Source of the DNA: Candidatus Kaiserbacteria bacterium
GTDB lineage: Bacteria > Patescibacteriota > Minisyncoccia > Phycocordibacterales > UBA918
Direction: 5' to 3'
NCBI GenBank assembly: GCA_007117575.1
Contig: SKGH01000060.1
Location: forward strand, 1 to 6,101
Length of the DNA stretch: 6,101 nt
The notes below the pieces were generated by a model. It did no database searches, was not told the DNA's origin, and saw only the letters and a list, made by a program, of their open reading frames with translations. Position numbers and translations under genes: made by a program. This document shows positions 1-5,314 of this stretch, in pieces (positions within the stretch are counted from its first letter, which is position 1; every line of letters starts with the position of its first letter).

Positions 1-55
1 GCCTCACCCAGCCCCAGTTTCCGTGATCATTTATATTCTTTCGTGACTGACTAAA
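1..55. repeat. Terminal direct repeat, left copy
   Basis: These 55 bases are identical, in the same orientation, to the last 55 bases of the window (6047-6101). The match was read base by base and covers the whole of both copies. A length of exactly 55 equals a common assembler k-mer, so the repeat most simply marks a closed path in an assembly graph: a circular molecule of 6,046 bases or a loop through a repeated sequence. The copy itself contains no recognisable gene start. Confidence 0.95.
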
Positions 56-84
56 ACGATTTTGGTTTATTTCAATAGTAATAA

Positions 85-101
85 ATAGTTACCGGAACTA
101 T
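85..101. repeat. Small perfect hairpin
   Basis: ATAGTT at 85-90 pairs with AACTAT at 96-101 around a five-base loop. Read on the minus strand it is followed by a T-rich run, so it could act as a weak back-up terminator behind the phosphatidyltransferase gene, but the stem is A+T-rich and may be chance. It lies inside the segment bounded by the 16-base inverted repeats. Confidence 0.35.
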
Positions 102-130
102 AGCTGGGTCAGCGCCTCGAACTTCATCAG

Positions 131-146
131 AAACGCGTAAGTCATG
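131..146. repeat. Inverted repeat, arm A (16 bases)
   Basis: AAACGCGTAAGTCATG here is the exact reverse complement of the 16 bases at 5976-5991. The match stops cleanly on both sides. If the window is closed into a circle through the 55-base terminal repeat, the two arms face each other as the ends of a segment of about 217 bases. This is the layout of terminal inverted repeats of a small mobile element. If the ends do not join, the two arms are the inner edges of two separate element copies flanking the locus. No transposase is visible, and the assignment to a mobile element is inference. Confidence 0.75.
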
Positions 147-156
147 AAAATATAAA

Positions 157-190
157 GACCCCGATAAAGCCAAATGGAATTATCGGGGTC
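157..190 (-). terminator. Rho-independent terminator of the CDP-alcohol phosphatidyltransferase gene
   Basis: An 11-base perfect stem (GACCCCGATAA at 157-167 with TTATCGGGGTC at 180-190) encloses a 12-base loop that can itself form a two-pair CC/GG cap. On the minus strand the hairpin begins eight bases after the TAG stop at 198-200 and is followed by a T-rich tract (TTTATATTTT), the classic intrinsic terminator layout. On the plus strand no T tract follows, so it is probably one-directional. Confidence 0.9.
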
Positions 191-197
191 AGGTGAA

Positions 198-782
198 CTA
201 GTCAAAACAATAAGCAAATAATGCTAACAAACTCATTAAAACCACAATAAACAGCAGACTCACAAAAAACGTCTCAGACATTATTTGCTTAAAGAGTAGG
301 CAAAAGATAAGTAGCACCCATTGCGCGATAAACCTCATTTTTCCAAGCCATCGTACTTCTTTCAGCTTCCTGACATAATACACAAGTAAAATAGAAAGCT
401 CGATAAAAACAATTATCCATATTAAAACCTTTAACAATTGGCTTGTATTCAGTGCAAAAAAATGCCAGAGAAGTACCGCGGTAAACGCCCTGTCACGTAA
501 AGGGTCCATAATTTTCCCCAAGTGACTATGCTGGTCAAATTTATCAGCTACCACACCATCTAACGCATCACTTATGATGATCAACACAGATAACATCATA
601 AAAACAAAAAGACGGGTAGGATCAACGACTACATAATACCCATAAATGCTTACCGCAACTAAACCCATAGCTGTGATGAGGTTTGGTAGAGTAAATATTT
701 TTTTGGTCACATATCGACGCTTGTCATTAACCACTATCCGACTATAGATGAACCACAATGCTTTTACAGTCAAGGCTTGCAT
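198..782 (-). CDS. CDP-alcohol phosphatidyltransferase family membrane protein (PgsA-like)
   Basis: A 194-residue integral membrane protein of the CDP-alcohol phosphatidyltransferase family. These enzymes move a phosphatidyl group from a CDP-lipid to an alcohol during phospholipid synthesis. The family motif lies at residues 72-97: D72, D75, G76, A79, G89, D93 and D97 all fall at the expected spacing of D-x2-D-G-x2-A-R-x8-G-x3-D-x3-D. The position normally held by Arg is Asp80. The four Asp residues that bind the metal and CDP are intact. About five or six hydrophobic segments are visible (roughly 34-50, 57-71, 100-137, 150-167, 171-192), and the TLPNLIT stretch at 31-37 is typical of the family's first helix. 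The ATG at 782 is supported by GAGGAG seven bases upstream. Whether the acceptor is glycerol-3-phosphate, as in PgsA, or another alcohol cannot be told. It runs divergently from infA and ends at a strong terminator. Confidence 0.88.
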   Translation of the reverse strand: MQALTVKALWFIYSRIVVNDKRRYVTKKIFTLPNLITAMGLVAVSIYGYYVVVDPTRLFVFMMLSVLIIISDALDGVVADKFDQHSHLGKIMDPLRDRAFTAVLLWHFFALNTSQLLKVLIWIIVFIELSILLVYYVRKLKEVRWLGKMRFIAQWVLLIFCLLFKQIMSETFFVSLLFIVVLMSLLALFAYCFD

Positions 783-789
783 GAGTTTA

Positions 790-795
790 CTCCTC
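790..795 (-). promoter_or_regulatory. Shine-Dalgarno site of the phosphatidyltransferase gene
   Basis: On the minus strand GAGGAG ends seven bases before the ATG at 780-782, which is textbook spacing. It fixes that start codon. It is the only clear Shine-Dalgarno sequence at a chosen start in this window. Confidence 0.8.
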
Positions 796-973
796 AGCCA
801 AATATTTTCTATATTAAAAATACTACTTTATTCTAAAAAATCAATATTGTGCTTTATTATTTATTATTTTTCTTAAATAATCATAATATACCCATTTTCT
901 ACATCATCAGATAACAAACTTGGTTTTCTAAACATAACAGTGATAAATAAAAAGACTGAAATCATATAAAAAT

Positions 974-1002
974 TTGACTGATTAACGGCTATTTGCTAAA
1001 AT
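974..1002 (+). promoter_or_regulatory. Sigma-70-type promoter of infA and the ribosomal-protein operon
   Basis: TTGACT (974-979) and TAAAAT (997-1002) are separated by exactly 17 bases, each with five of six consensus positions. A TG at 994-995 gives an extended -10 element. Transcription would begin near 1009, leaving a leader of only about 11 bases before the infA ATG at 1020. The -10 region overlaps the alternative TTG start at 993, which argues against that start. Confidence 0.8.
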
Positions 1003-1019
1003 CATCAACGTTCATCGCA

Positions 1020-1238
1020 ATGGGTCAAAAAGAAAAAGAAACGTATCGCTACGGCACAGTCGAAGAAGCGCTACCAAACGCGCTTTTTCGTGTGAAGTTT
1101 GATGATACCGGAGAATTATCTATAGTGTATCTAGCTGGAAAGATGCGTCGCTTTCGTATTCGAGTATTAGTTGGTGACAAGGTTACAGTAGTGCCTGATC
1201 CTTACGGCGGGAAGGGAAGAATAGTCAAGCGTTCTTAA
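1020..1238 (+). CDS. infA: Translation initiation factor IF-1
   Basis: A 72-residue IF-1, the usual family length. It is a single OB-fold protein that binds the A site of the 30S subunit and helps IF-2 and IF-3 during initiation. Recognisable stretches are GTVEEALPNALFRV (residues 12-25) and the block around GKMRRFRIRVLVGDKVTV (40-57), followed by the GRIVKR end. The usual AHISGKMR motif reads VYLAGKMR here. An in-frame TTG at 993 would add nine residues, but it lies inside the promoter and is not conserved in the family, so the ATG at 1020 is chosen. There is no Shine-Dalgarno sequence and the predicted leader is very short. It is the first gene of the operon, with 50 bases before rpmJ. Confidence 0.95.
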   Translation: MGQKEKETYRYGTVEEALPNALFRVKFDDTGELSIVYLAGKMRRFRIRVLVGDKVTVVPDPYGGKGRIVKRS

Positions 1239-1244
1239 GCGCAC

Positions 1245-1273
1245 TTGGTTTCTAACTGAAACTATGTTAAAAC
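1245..1273 (+). promoter_or_regulatory. Possible internal promoter before rpmJ
   Basis: TTGGTT (1245-1250), a 17-base spacer and TAAAAC (1268-1273) with TG at 1265-1266 as an extended -10. Transcription would start near 1280, about nine bases before the rpmJ ATG, echoing the infA layout. The -35 matches only three of six positions and the DNA is A+T-rich, so chance is a real possibility. Confidence 0.3.
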
Positions 1274-1288
1274 AGTCCGTATTAAATT

Positions 1289-1405
1289 ATGAAAGTAAAA
1301 TCATCAGTAAAAAAAATAAGTCCGGACGACAAGATTGTTCGTAGAAGAGGACGAGTCTACATTATCAATAAACTTAAACCACGCCACAAACAAAGGCAGG
1401 GTTAA
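1289..1405 (+). CDS. rpmJ: Large-subunit ribosomal protein bL36, cysteine-free form
   Basis: A 38-residue protein starting MKVKSSVKKIS and ending PRHKQRQG, the L36 signature at both ends. L36 is a small component of the large subunit that packs against 23S rRNA. The zinc-binding form carries C-x2-C, a third Cys and a His. Here the Cys positions read as Ser11, Asp14 and Asn27 while His33 remains, so this is the zinc-independent (C-minus) type. It lies between infA and rpsM, its standard place, with 11 bases before rpsM. No Shine-Dalgarno sequence is visible; the start is preceded by an A+T-rich leader (ATTAAATT). The reading frame is intact, and the length and both ends match the family, so the call is firm despite the small size. 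Confidence 0.95.
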   Translation: MKVKSSVKKISPDDKIVRRRGRVYIINKLKPRHKQRQG

Positions 1406-1416
1406 CAAATGATCAT

Positions 1417-1794
1417 ATGCGTATATCCGGCATTACAATTCCAGAGAATAAACAGCTTACCTACGGCCTAGCTTCTATCTATGGTATCGGCTATAGTCGC
1501 GCCCGTAAGATTCTTAGTGAGCTAAACATAGAACCAACCACTAAGCCAACCGACATACCGGTGGAATTAGAAAATGCAATTCGTGAAAAAATTGAATCTT
1601 TTACAATTGAAGGTGACCTGAAGCGACAAACAGCCGGAAACGTAAAACGATTAAAAGACATACAATCATACAGAGGTAGCAGACACGCAAAAAGGTTGCC
1701 GGCACGCGGACAGCGCACAAAAACTAACGCCAGAACTCTTAAAGGAGTAAAGAAAACTATGGGTTCGGGTAAGAGAAAACTTGAAAAAACATAA
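1417..1794 (+). CDS. rpsM: Small-subunit ribosomal protein uS13
   Basis: A 125-residue S13. It sits in the head of the 30S subunit, contacts 16S rRNA and forms bridges to the large subunit and P-site tRNA. The start MRISGITIPENKQL and the helix-hairpin-helix segment around YGIGYSRARKIL (22-33) are typical. The signature region QSYRGSRHAKRLPARGQRTK covers 83-102, followed by NART and a basic tail (111-125) that reaches tRNA in known ribosomes. An ATG at 1409 is out of frame and closes quickly, so 1417 is the start. The nearest purine-rich stretch (GGCAGGG, inside the end of rpmJ) is about 16 bases upstream, too far for a normal Shine-Dalgarno. It is followed after 28 bases by rpsK, its standard neighbour. 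Confidence 0.97.
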   Translation: MRISGITIPENKQLTYGLASIYGIGYSRARKILSELNIEPTTKPTDIPVELENAIREKIESFTIEGDLKRQTAGNVKRLKDIQSYRGSRHAKRLPARGQRTKTNARTLKGVKKTMGSGKRKLEKT

Positions 1795-1809
1795 ACTTTA
1801 AATTATTTT
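1781..1809 (+). promoter_or_regulatory. Possible internal promoter before rpsK
   Basis: TTGAAA (1781-1786), exactly 17 bases, then TATTTT (1804-1809). The -35 matches five of six consensus positions and the -10 four of six. The -35 lies in the last codons of rpsM. Transcription would start near 1816, about seven bases before the rpsK ATG. Plausible, but not beyond chance in such A+T-rich DNA. Confidence 0.35.
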
Positions 1810-1822
1810 AAACTGATTTCCT

Positions 1823-2254
1823 ATGGGTAAGAAACGAATCATAAAAAAAGGCGGTGGTTCTGATATAGCAGGTACTTCACGTGCTCTAAATAGAATACCT
1901 AAACAAAAACTTGCTAGTGGAACCTTGAACATACTGGCAACATTCAACAATACACTGGTAACACTGTGTGATCCTAAAGGTAATAGTGTAATGTCGGCCA
2001 GTAGCGGAGCTTTGGGTTTTAAAGGTTCAAGAAAGAGTACACCTTTTGCTGCCGCTAAAGTGGGTGAAATAATCGGCGAAAAAGCTGTGCAAATGGGTAT
2101 GAAAGAAGCGAAAATAGTTATTCGTGGTGTTGGTGCCGGACGCGAGTCCGCGCTAAGAGCTTTTGCCGGTAAGGGTATAACCGTAACAACCATAACAGAC
2201 AAAACACCCGTTCCACATAACGGACCACGACCCCCTAAAGCAAGACGAGTATAA
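1823..2254 (+). CDS. rpsK: Small-subunit ribosomal protein uS11
   Basis: A 143-residue S11. It forms part of the 30S platform and lies along the mRNA path at the E site. Diagnostic stretches are ATFNNTLVTLCDPKGN (39-54), SSGALGFKGSRKSTPFAA (60-77) and GVGAGRESALRA (102-113). The end is TDKTPVPHNGPRPPKARR, including the Asn-Gly pair (133-134) that becomes isoaspartate in E. coli S11. The N-terminal 20 residues are basic and Gly-rich. The ATG at 1823 gives the family's normal length. The leader before it (TTAAACTGATTTCCT) has no Shine-Dalgarno. It follows rpsM by 28 bases and precedes rpsD by 50 bases. Confidence 0.97.
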   Translation: MGKKRIIKKGGGSDIAGTSRALNRIPKQKLASGTLNILATFNNTLVTLCDPKGNSVMSASSGALGFKGSRKSTPFAAAKVGEIIGEKAVQMGMKEAKIVIRGVGAGRESALRAFAGKGITVTTITDKTPVPHNGPRPPKARRV

Positions 2255-2267
2255 TCCGTCATCTTAT

Positions 2268-2298
2268 TTGAAATAAACATGATTCGCTTTAATAAAAT
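2268..2298 (+). promoter_or_regulatory. Possible internal promoter before rpsD
   Basis: TTGAAA (2268-2273) is followed by overlapping -10-like hexamers: TTTAAT (2288-2293), TAATAA (2290-2295) and TAAAAT (2293-2298). Spacings are 14, 16 and 19 bases, none ideal. The TAAAAT choice would put the transcript start almost on the ATG at 2305. Weak evidence by itself; listed because it repeats the pattern seen before infA and grpE. Confidence 0.22.
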
Positions 2299-2304
2299 TT
2301 AAAT

Positions 2305-2910
2305 ATGAAAATAGGACCAAGATTCAAAATTGCCAAAAGATTGGGAGCTCCAATATTTGAAAAGACTCAGACTCAGAAGTTTGCGTTGTCTGAAGCACGA
2401 GGTGGAAAAAATAAAAAACGTCGAACCCAGATGAGTGACTACAAGCGTCAGCTACTTGAAAAACAAAAAATGCGTCTTACTTATGGAATAACTGAAAAAC
2501 AACTCAGACGTTATGTAGACGAAGCTTTTGACAAAAGTCGTACTCCTATAATATATTTAATGGTCAGACTGGAGCGAAGACTTGATAACGTTGCCTACAG
2601 GATGGGTCTGGCTAAGACTAGGCGTTTGGCTAGACAGATGGTGTCTCACGGTCACTTGACAGTTAATGGTAGAAAAGTGACAATTCCTTCCTACAGTGTC
2701 AAGACCGATGACACTATCGCTGTACGAAATGGCAGTCGTGAAAGTAGTTTATTCTTATCACTAAGTGAAACTCATGAGCCAGCATCAGTTCCCAACTGGC
2801 TAACTTTTGATAGTAAAAAATTAACAGGGAATATCAAGTCAGAACCAATGACCGACCTAAGTGAGTTATTGTTCGACCCGGCGCAAGTATTGGAGTACTA
2901 TAGTCGTTAA
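2305..2910 (+). CDS. rpsD: Small-subunit ribosomal protein uS4
   Basis: A 201-residue S4, the primary 16S rRNA-binding protein that nucleates assembly of the 30S body. The opening MKIGPRFKIAKRLG is followed by a lysine-rich stretch (34-41). The region around SDYKRQLLEKQKMRLTYGI (44-62) is family-typical. The S4 RNA-binding domain runs from about 91 to 150, with RLDNVAYRMGLAKTRRLARQ and the VNGRKVTIPSYSVK loop. The protein ends in the usual EYYSR. No cysteines are present, so it is the zinc-free type. In many bacteria S4 also represses its operon by binding leader mRNA; no such structure is evident in the 50 bases upstream. The gene lies between rpsK and rpoA, the common order, and starts at an ATG preceded by an A+T-rich leader without Shine-Dalgarno. 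Confidence 0.97.
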   Translation: MKIGPRFKIAKRLGAPIFEKTQTQKFALSEARGGKNKKRRTQMSDYKRQLLEKQKMRLTYGITEKQLRRYVDEAFDKSRTPIIYLMVRLERRLDNVAYRMGLAKTRRLARQMVSHGHLTVNGRKVTIPSYSVKTDDTIAVRNGSRESSLFLSLSETHEPASVPNWLTFDSKKLTGNIKSEPMTDLSELLFDPAQVLEYYSR

Positions 2911-2955
2911 TAATAAGGTTTTAATTTTATCAACTAGTTCAATCTATTTCAAAAT

Positions 2956-3930
2956 ATGTTGGAAACAAATATCACATTGCCATCAAAACCGCGAATTGTA
3001 AGAGAAGAAGAATTTAGCGGTATTTACGAGATCGACGGCCTATATCCGGGCTACGGCCATACACTTGGCAATTCTTTAAGGCGTATAATTTTGTCATCTC
3101 TGCCAGGTAGTGCGGTGACAAAAGTAAAAATTCAAGATGTTCAACACGAGTTTTCTACCATAAATGGAGTGAAGGAAGATGTCCTGACCATCTTACTAAA
3201 CATAAAAAGAATTTGTCTTAACATGCACCAAGACGAACCCCTAACTATAAACCTAAGAAAAAAAGGGCAGGGCGTAGTCACAGCCGGAGATCTGGAGTTA
3301 CCGAGTCAAATTGAAGTATTAAACACCGAACAATACATAACTGAAATTACAGATAAAAATACAGAGTTAAATATTGAACTGTTGATTGAGAAAGGTCTGG
3401 GCTACATACCTCGAGAAGTTCATCAAAAAGAAAAGGTGGAAATTGGTACTATCGCGCTTGATGCCGTATTTACCCCGATAAGAAGAGCCAACTATGAAGT
3501 TGAAAATATGCGAGTGGGAGACAGAACTGATTTTAACAGACTAAGAATTTCACTTGAAACAGATGGTACGATTTCACCTCGTACCGCCATGGAACAATCA
3601 ATTGAAATAATGATACATCAACTTAAATCTATTATCGGTTTTCAGGAACCGGAAGTCACTGAATCAAACGAACAGATTGAAGTAGTCAGTGAAGAAAAAA
3701 CTGAACAGTCAGATATGGATCAAGATGTGCTGAAAACAAGAATTGAAACTCTTGATCTTAGTCCCAGAACATTATCAGCCTTAGAAACAGCCAGCGTAAG
3801 AACTGTGGGCGGTCTGGTAAGAAAAACTAAAAATGAAATACTCAAATTAGAAGGAATTGGTCCAAAAGGTGTTGAGGAATTATCTAAACTTATGGAGACC
3901 ATGGGTATTTCATTCAGTGGAGATAAATAA
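2956..3930 (+). CDS. rpoA: DNA-directed RNA polymerase subunit alpha
   Basis: A 324-residue alpha subunit, close to the usual length. Two copies scaffold RNA polymerase and their C-terminal domains touch promoter DNA and activators. The N-terminal dimerisation domain (about 1-228) shows GYGHTLGNSLRRIILSSLPG (32-51), GVKEDVLTILLNIK (71-84) and RRANYEVENMRVGDRTDFNR (176-195). An acidic linker covers about 229-258. The C-terminal helix-hairpin-helix domain (about 262-320) keeps the equivalents of E. coli Arg265 (Arg271) and Lys298 (Lys304), while the Asn268 equivalent is Ser274. Those residues bind the DNA minor groove of UP elements, so sequence preference may differ; that is inference. The ATG at 2956 follows CAAAAT with no Shine-Dalgarno. 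It sits between rpsD and rplQ, as in most bacteria. Confidence 0.97.
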   Translation: MLETNITLPSKPRIVREEEFSGIYEIDGLYPGYGHTLGNSLRRIILSSLPGSAVTKVKIQDVQHEFSTINGVKEDVLTILLNIKRICLNMHQDEPLTINLRKKGQGVVTAGDLELPSQIEVLNTEQYITEITDKNTELNIELLIEKGLGYIPREVHQKEKVEIGTIALDAVFTPIRRANYEVENMRVGDRTDFNRLRISLETDGTISPRTAMEQSIEIMIHQLKSIIGFQEPEVTESNEQIEVVSEEKTEQSDMDQDVLKTRIETLDLSPRTLSALETASVRTVGGLVRKTKNEILKLEGIGPKGVEELSKLMETMGISFSGDK

Positions 3931-3959
3931 AAAATTTAAGAATAATCACAGCTTGGAAC

Positions 3960-4316
3960 ATGAAACACGCACACAAACAACGCACACTGGGAAGAGTAAG
4001 AAATCAACGAACGGCTTTACTGCGTGGTTTAGCGATATCATTGATAGACAAAGGTCAGATAAAGACTACTTTAGCAAGAGCAAAAGAGCTTAGACCTTTT
4101 GCTGAACGCTTGGTAACTTATGGTAAATGTGGTACCATAGCAGCCCGTAGAAACGCGTCAGCAAACTTAGGTGACCCGTCTGATGTAATATTGCGCAAAC
4201 TTTTTGCTGAAATTGCACCTAAGATGAAAGACCGTCAAGGTGGTTACACAAGAATTATAAAAATGGGTCTAACAAAAGCCGGCAGGGAGGAAGCTGTCAT
4301 TGAGTTTGTTGAATAA
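3960..4316 (+). CDS. rplQ: Large-subunit ribosomal protein bL17
   Basis: A 118-residue L17, part of the 50S subunit near the exit-tunnel side. The family start MKHAHKQRTLGRVRNQRTAL is nearly canonical (consensus MRH...KLGR...R..L), followed by LIDKGQIKTTLARAKELRPFAERL (28-51), the signature block. The RQGGYTRIIKMG stretch (92-103) and the acidic end AVIEFVE match the family. The ATG at 3960 follows rpoA by 29 bases with no Shine-Dalgarno. A different frame starting at 3857 overlaps the rpoA end and is a shadow. The last codons contain GGGAGGAAG, a chance-looking Shine-Dalgarno that points at a TTG for rplM. Confidence 0.97.
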   Translation: MKHAHKQRTLGRVRNQRTALLRGLAISLIDKGQIKTTLARAKELRPFAERLVTYGKCGTIAARRNASANLGDPSDVILRKLFAEIAPKMKDRQGGYTRIIKMGLTKAGREEAVIEFVE

Positions 4317-4353
4317 CTCTGTTAAACGTAAAATTAATATAGACTTAACAAAT

Positions 4354-4716
4354 ATGAATCCTACTTCGCAACATGAAACTATAACACTTGACGCTAAAGG
4401 TTTGCGTCTAGGAAAACTCGCAACCCAGACAGCTTCCATACTACAAGGTAAAAACCGAGTCGATTTTTCAAGAAACACTATAGCACCCGTGCATGTAACC
4501 ATAATAAACGCTAGCCGGATGGATCTAACAGAAAGGCGAAAAAGTGATATTTACCAATCTTATTCCGGCTACCCGGGTGGGAGAAAAGAAGAAACTTTAG
4601 AACACTTGGCTAAAAGGTTGGGCTATAAGGAAGTCCTTAAGAGAAGTATTGGCGGAATGTTGCCAAAAAATAAACTACAACGGCTTATGTTACGCAATCT
4701 AACTATAAACGAATAA
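4354..4716 (+). CDS. rplM: Large-subunit ribosomal protein uL13
   Basis: A 120-residue L13, an early-assembly 50S protein. DAKGLRLGKLATQTASILQGKN (13-34, key residues D13, G20, L22, A23, G32, K33), VHVTIINASR (46-55), YSGYPGGRKEE (70-80) and the signature GMLPKNKLQRLMLRNL (101-116) are clear. It ends about 20 residues earlier than E. coli L13 (142 residues), lacking the C-terminal tail, as in short CPR versions. The start is a judgement: an in-frame TTG at 4300 has GGGAGG nine bases upstream but overlaps rplQ and adds 18 residues without family similarity. The ATG at 4354 gives a normal N-terminus and follows an A-rich leader like the other genes. It is paired with rpsI, only six bases downstream, as in almost all bacteria. 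Confidence 0.95.
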   Translation: MNPTSQHETITLDAKGLRLGKLATQTASILQGKNRVDFSRNTIAPVHVTIINASRMDLTERRKSDIYQSYSGYPGGRKEETLEHLAKRLGYKEVLKRSIGGMLPKNKLQRLMLRNLTINE

Positions 4717-4722
4717 TTTACA

Positions 4723-5133
4723 ATGAACACAATGACTAAATATACAGAAGGAATAGGTAGAAGAAAGACAGCTAGCGCACGTGTTCGTATAGTTGTCAAT
4801 AATTCAGACAAGACAAACATCCTGATAAACCAAAAACCTCTCACTGAGTACTTTAAACTGGAATCTCACCAACAAAGCATAACTGATGTTTTAGCTGTTC
4901 CAGATGCAGGTATAGATAATTACGATATAACAGTTCATGTTTCAGGGAGCGGACTATCAGCACAAGCAGAAGCTATACGTTTAGGTATAGCCAGAGCATT
5001 AGTCAAAGAAAAAATAGACAGACGACAAGTTCTAAAGCCAAAAGGTTTCTTGGAGAGAGACCAAAGGTCTGTGGAAAGGAAGAAATTCGGTTTACGAAAA
5101 GCACGCAGACGACCACAGTGGAGTAAGCGATAA
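4723..5133 (+). CDS. rpsI: Small-subunit ribosomal protein uS9
   Basis: A 136-residue S9, located in the 30S head with its C-terminal tail touching P-site tRNA. EGIGRRKTASARVRI (9-23), the signature GSGLSAQAEAIRLGIARAL (75-93), and LERDQRSVERKKFGLRKARR (110-129) identify it. It ends in PQWSKR, including the terminal Arg that contacts the anticodon stem in known structures. Two ATGs compete: 4723 and 4732, three codons later. Both fit; 4723 is kept because it lies six bases after the rplM stop. No Shine-Dalgarno is seen, and the short gap suggests translational coupling with rplM. It is the last gene of the ribosomal-protein block; a 181-base gap follows. Confidence 0.97.
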   Translation: MNTMTKYTEGIGRRKTASARVRIVVNNSDKTNILINQKPLTEYFKLESHQQSITDVLAVPDAGIDNYDITVHVSGSGLSAQAEAIRLGIARALVKEKIDRRQVLKPKGFLERDQRSVERKKFGLRKARRRPQWSKR

Positions 5134-5198
5134 GCTGACTCTATTTATTAAGGACTATAAAACAATTAGTCCGATGATGCCGACAAAAAACATACTTG

Positions 5199-5216
5199 AG
5201 GTATAGACCTTTACCT
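5199..5216 (+). terminator. Weak possible terminator after rpsI
   Basis: AGGTA (5199-5203) pairs with TACCT (5212-5216) around an eight-base loop and is followed by TTGTT. A flanking G-T pair could lengthen the stem to six. The stem is short and the T tract broken, so this is only a candidate for ending the operon before the grpE promoter. Confidence 0.2.
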
Positions 5217-5275
5217 TTGTTACTCAACAATCTGCAAAGAAATTGATTCTCAAAAAATGACGAAGCCACTATCTA

Positions 5276-5304
5276 TTTACAGGTCATAAGATTATATTTA
5301 TAAT
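5276..5304 (+). promoter_or_regulatory. Near-consensus promoter of grpE giving an almost leaderless mRNA
   Basis: TTTACA (5276-5281; five of six) and TATAAT (5299-5304; six of six) are separated by exactly 17 bases. The -10 ends ten bases before the A of the grpE ATG at 5315. A start at the usual six to eight bases past the -10 leaves a leader of about three or four bases, too short for a Shine-Dalgarno, and none is present. Confidence 0.8.
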
Positions 5305-5314
5305 ATTTAGAGCT

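Noticed and set aside
856..881. Eight-base inverted repeat ATTATTTA/TAAATAAT upstream of infA as an operator
   Set aside because: It is made only of A and T in a very A+T-rich spacer, so chance pairing is likely.
920..949. Second upstream promoter for infA (TTGGTT, then TGATAAATA)
   Set aside because: Only three of six matches in each box with an 18-base spacer; much weaker than the promoter at 974-1002.
993..1019. Longer infA from a TTG at 993 (81 residues)
   Set aside because: The TTG lies in the predicted promoter -10 region, adds nine residues not found in the family, and the ATG at 1020 gives the standard 72-residue IF-1.
1798..2280. Long minus-strand frame opposite rpsK (160 codons)
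   Set aside because: It is the shadow of S11 on the opposite strand; the plus-strand protein is unmistakable.
4300..4353. Longer rplM from a TTG at 4300, with GGGAGG nine bases upstream
   Set aside because: The extra 18 residues do not resemble L13, the purine run encodes conserved L17 residues, and the ATG at 4354 has the same A-rich leader as its neighbours.
5152..5172. Six-base hairpin GGACTA/TAGTCC after rpsI as terminator
   Set aside because: The nine-base loop is large and no T tract follows on either strand.
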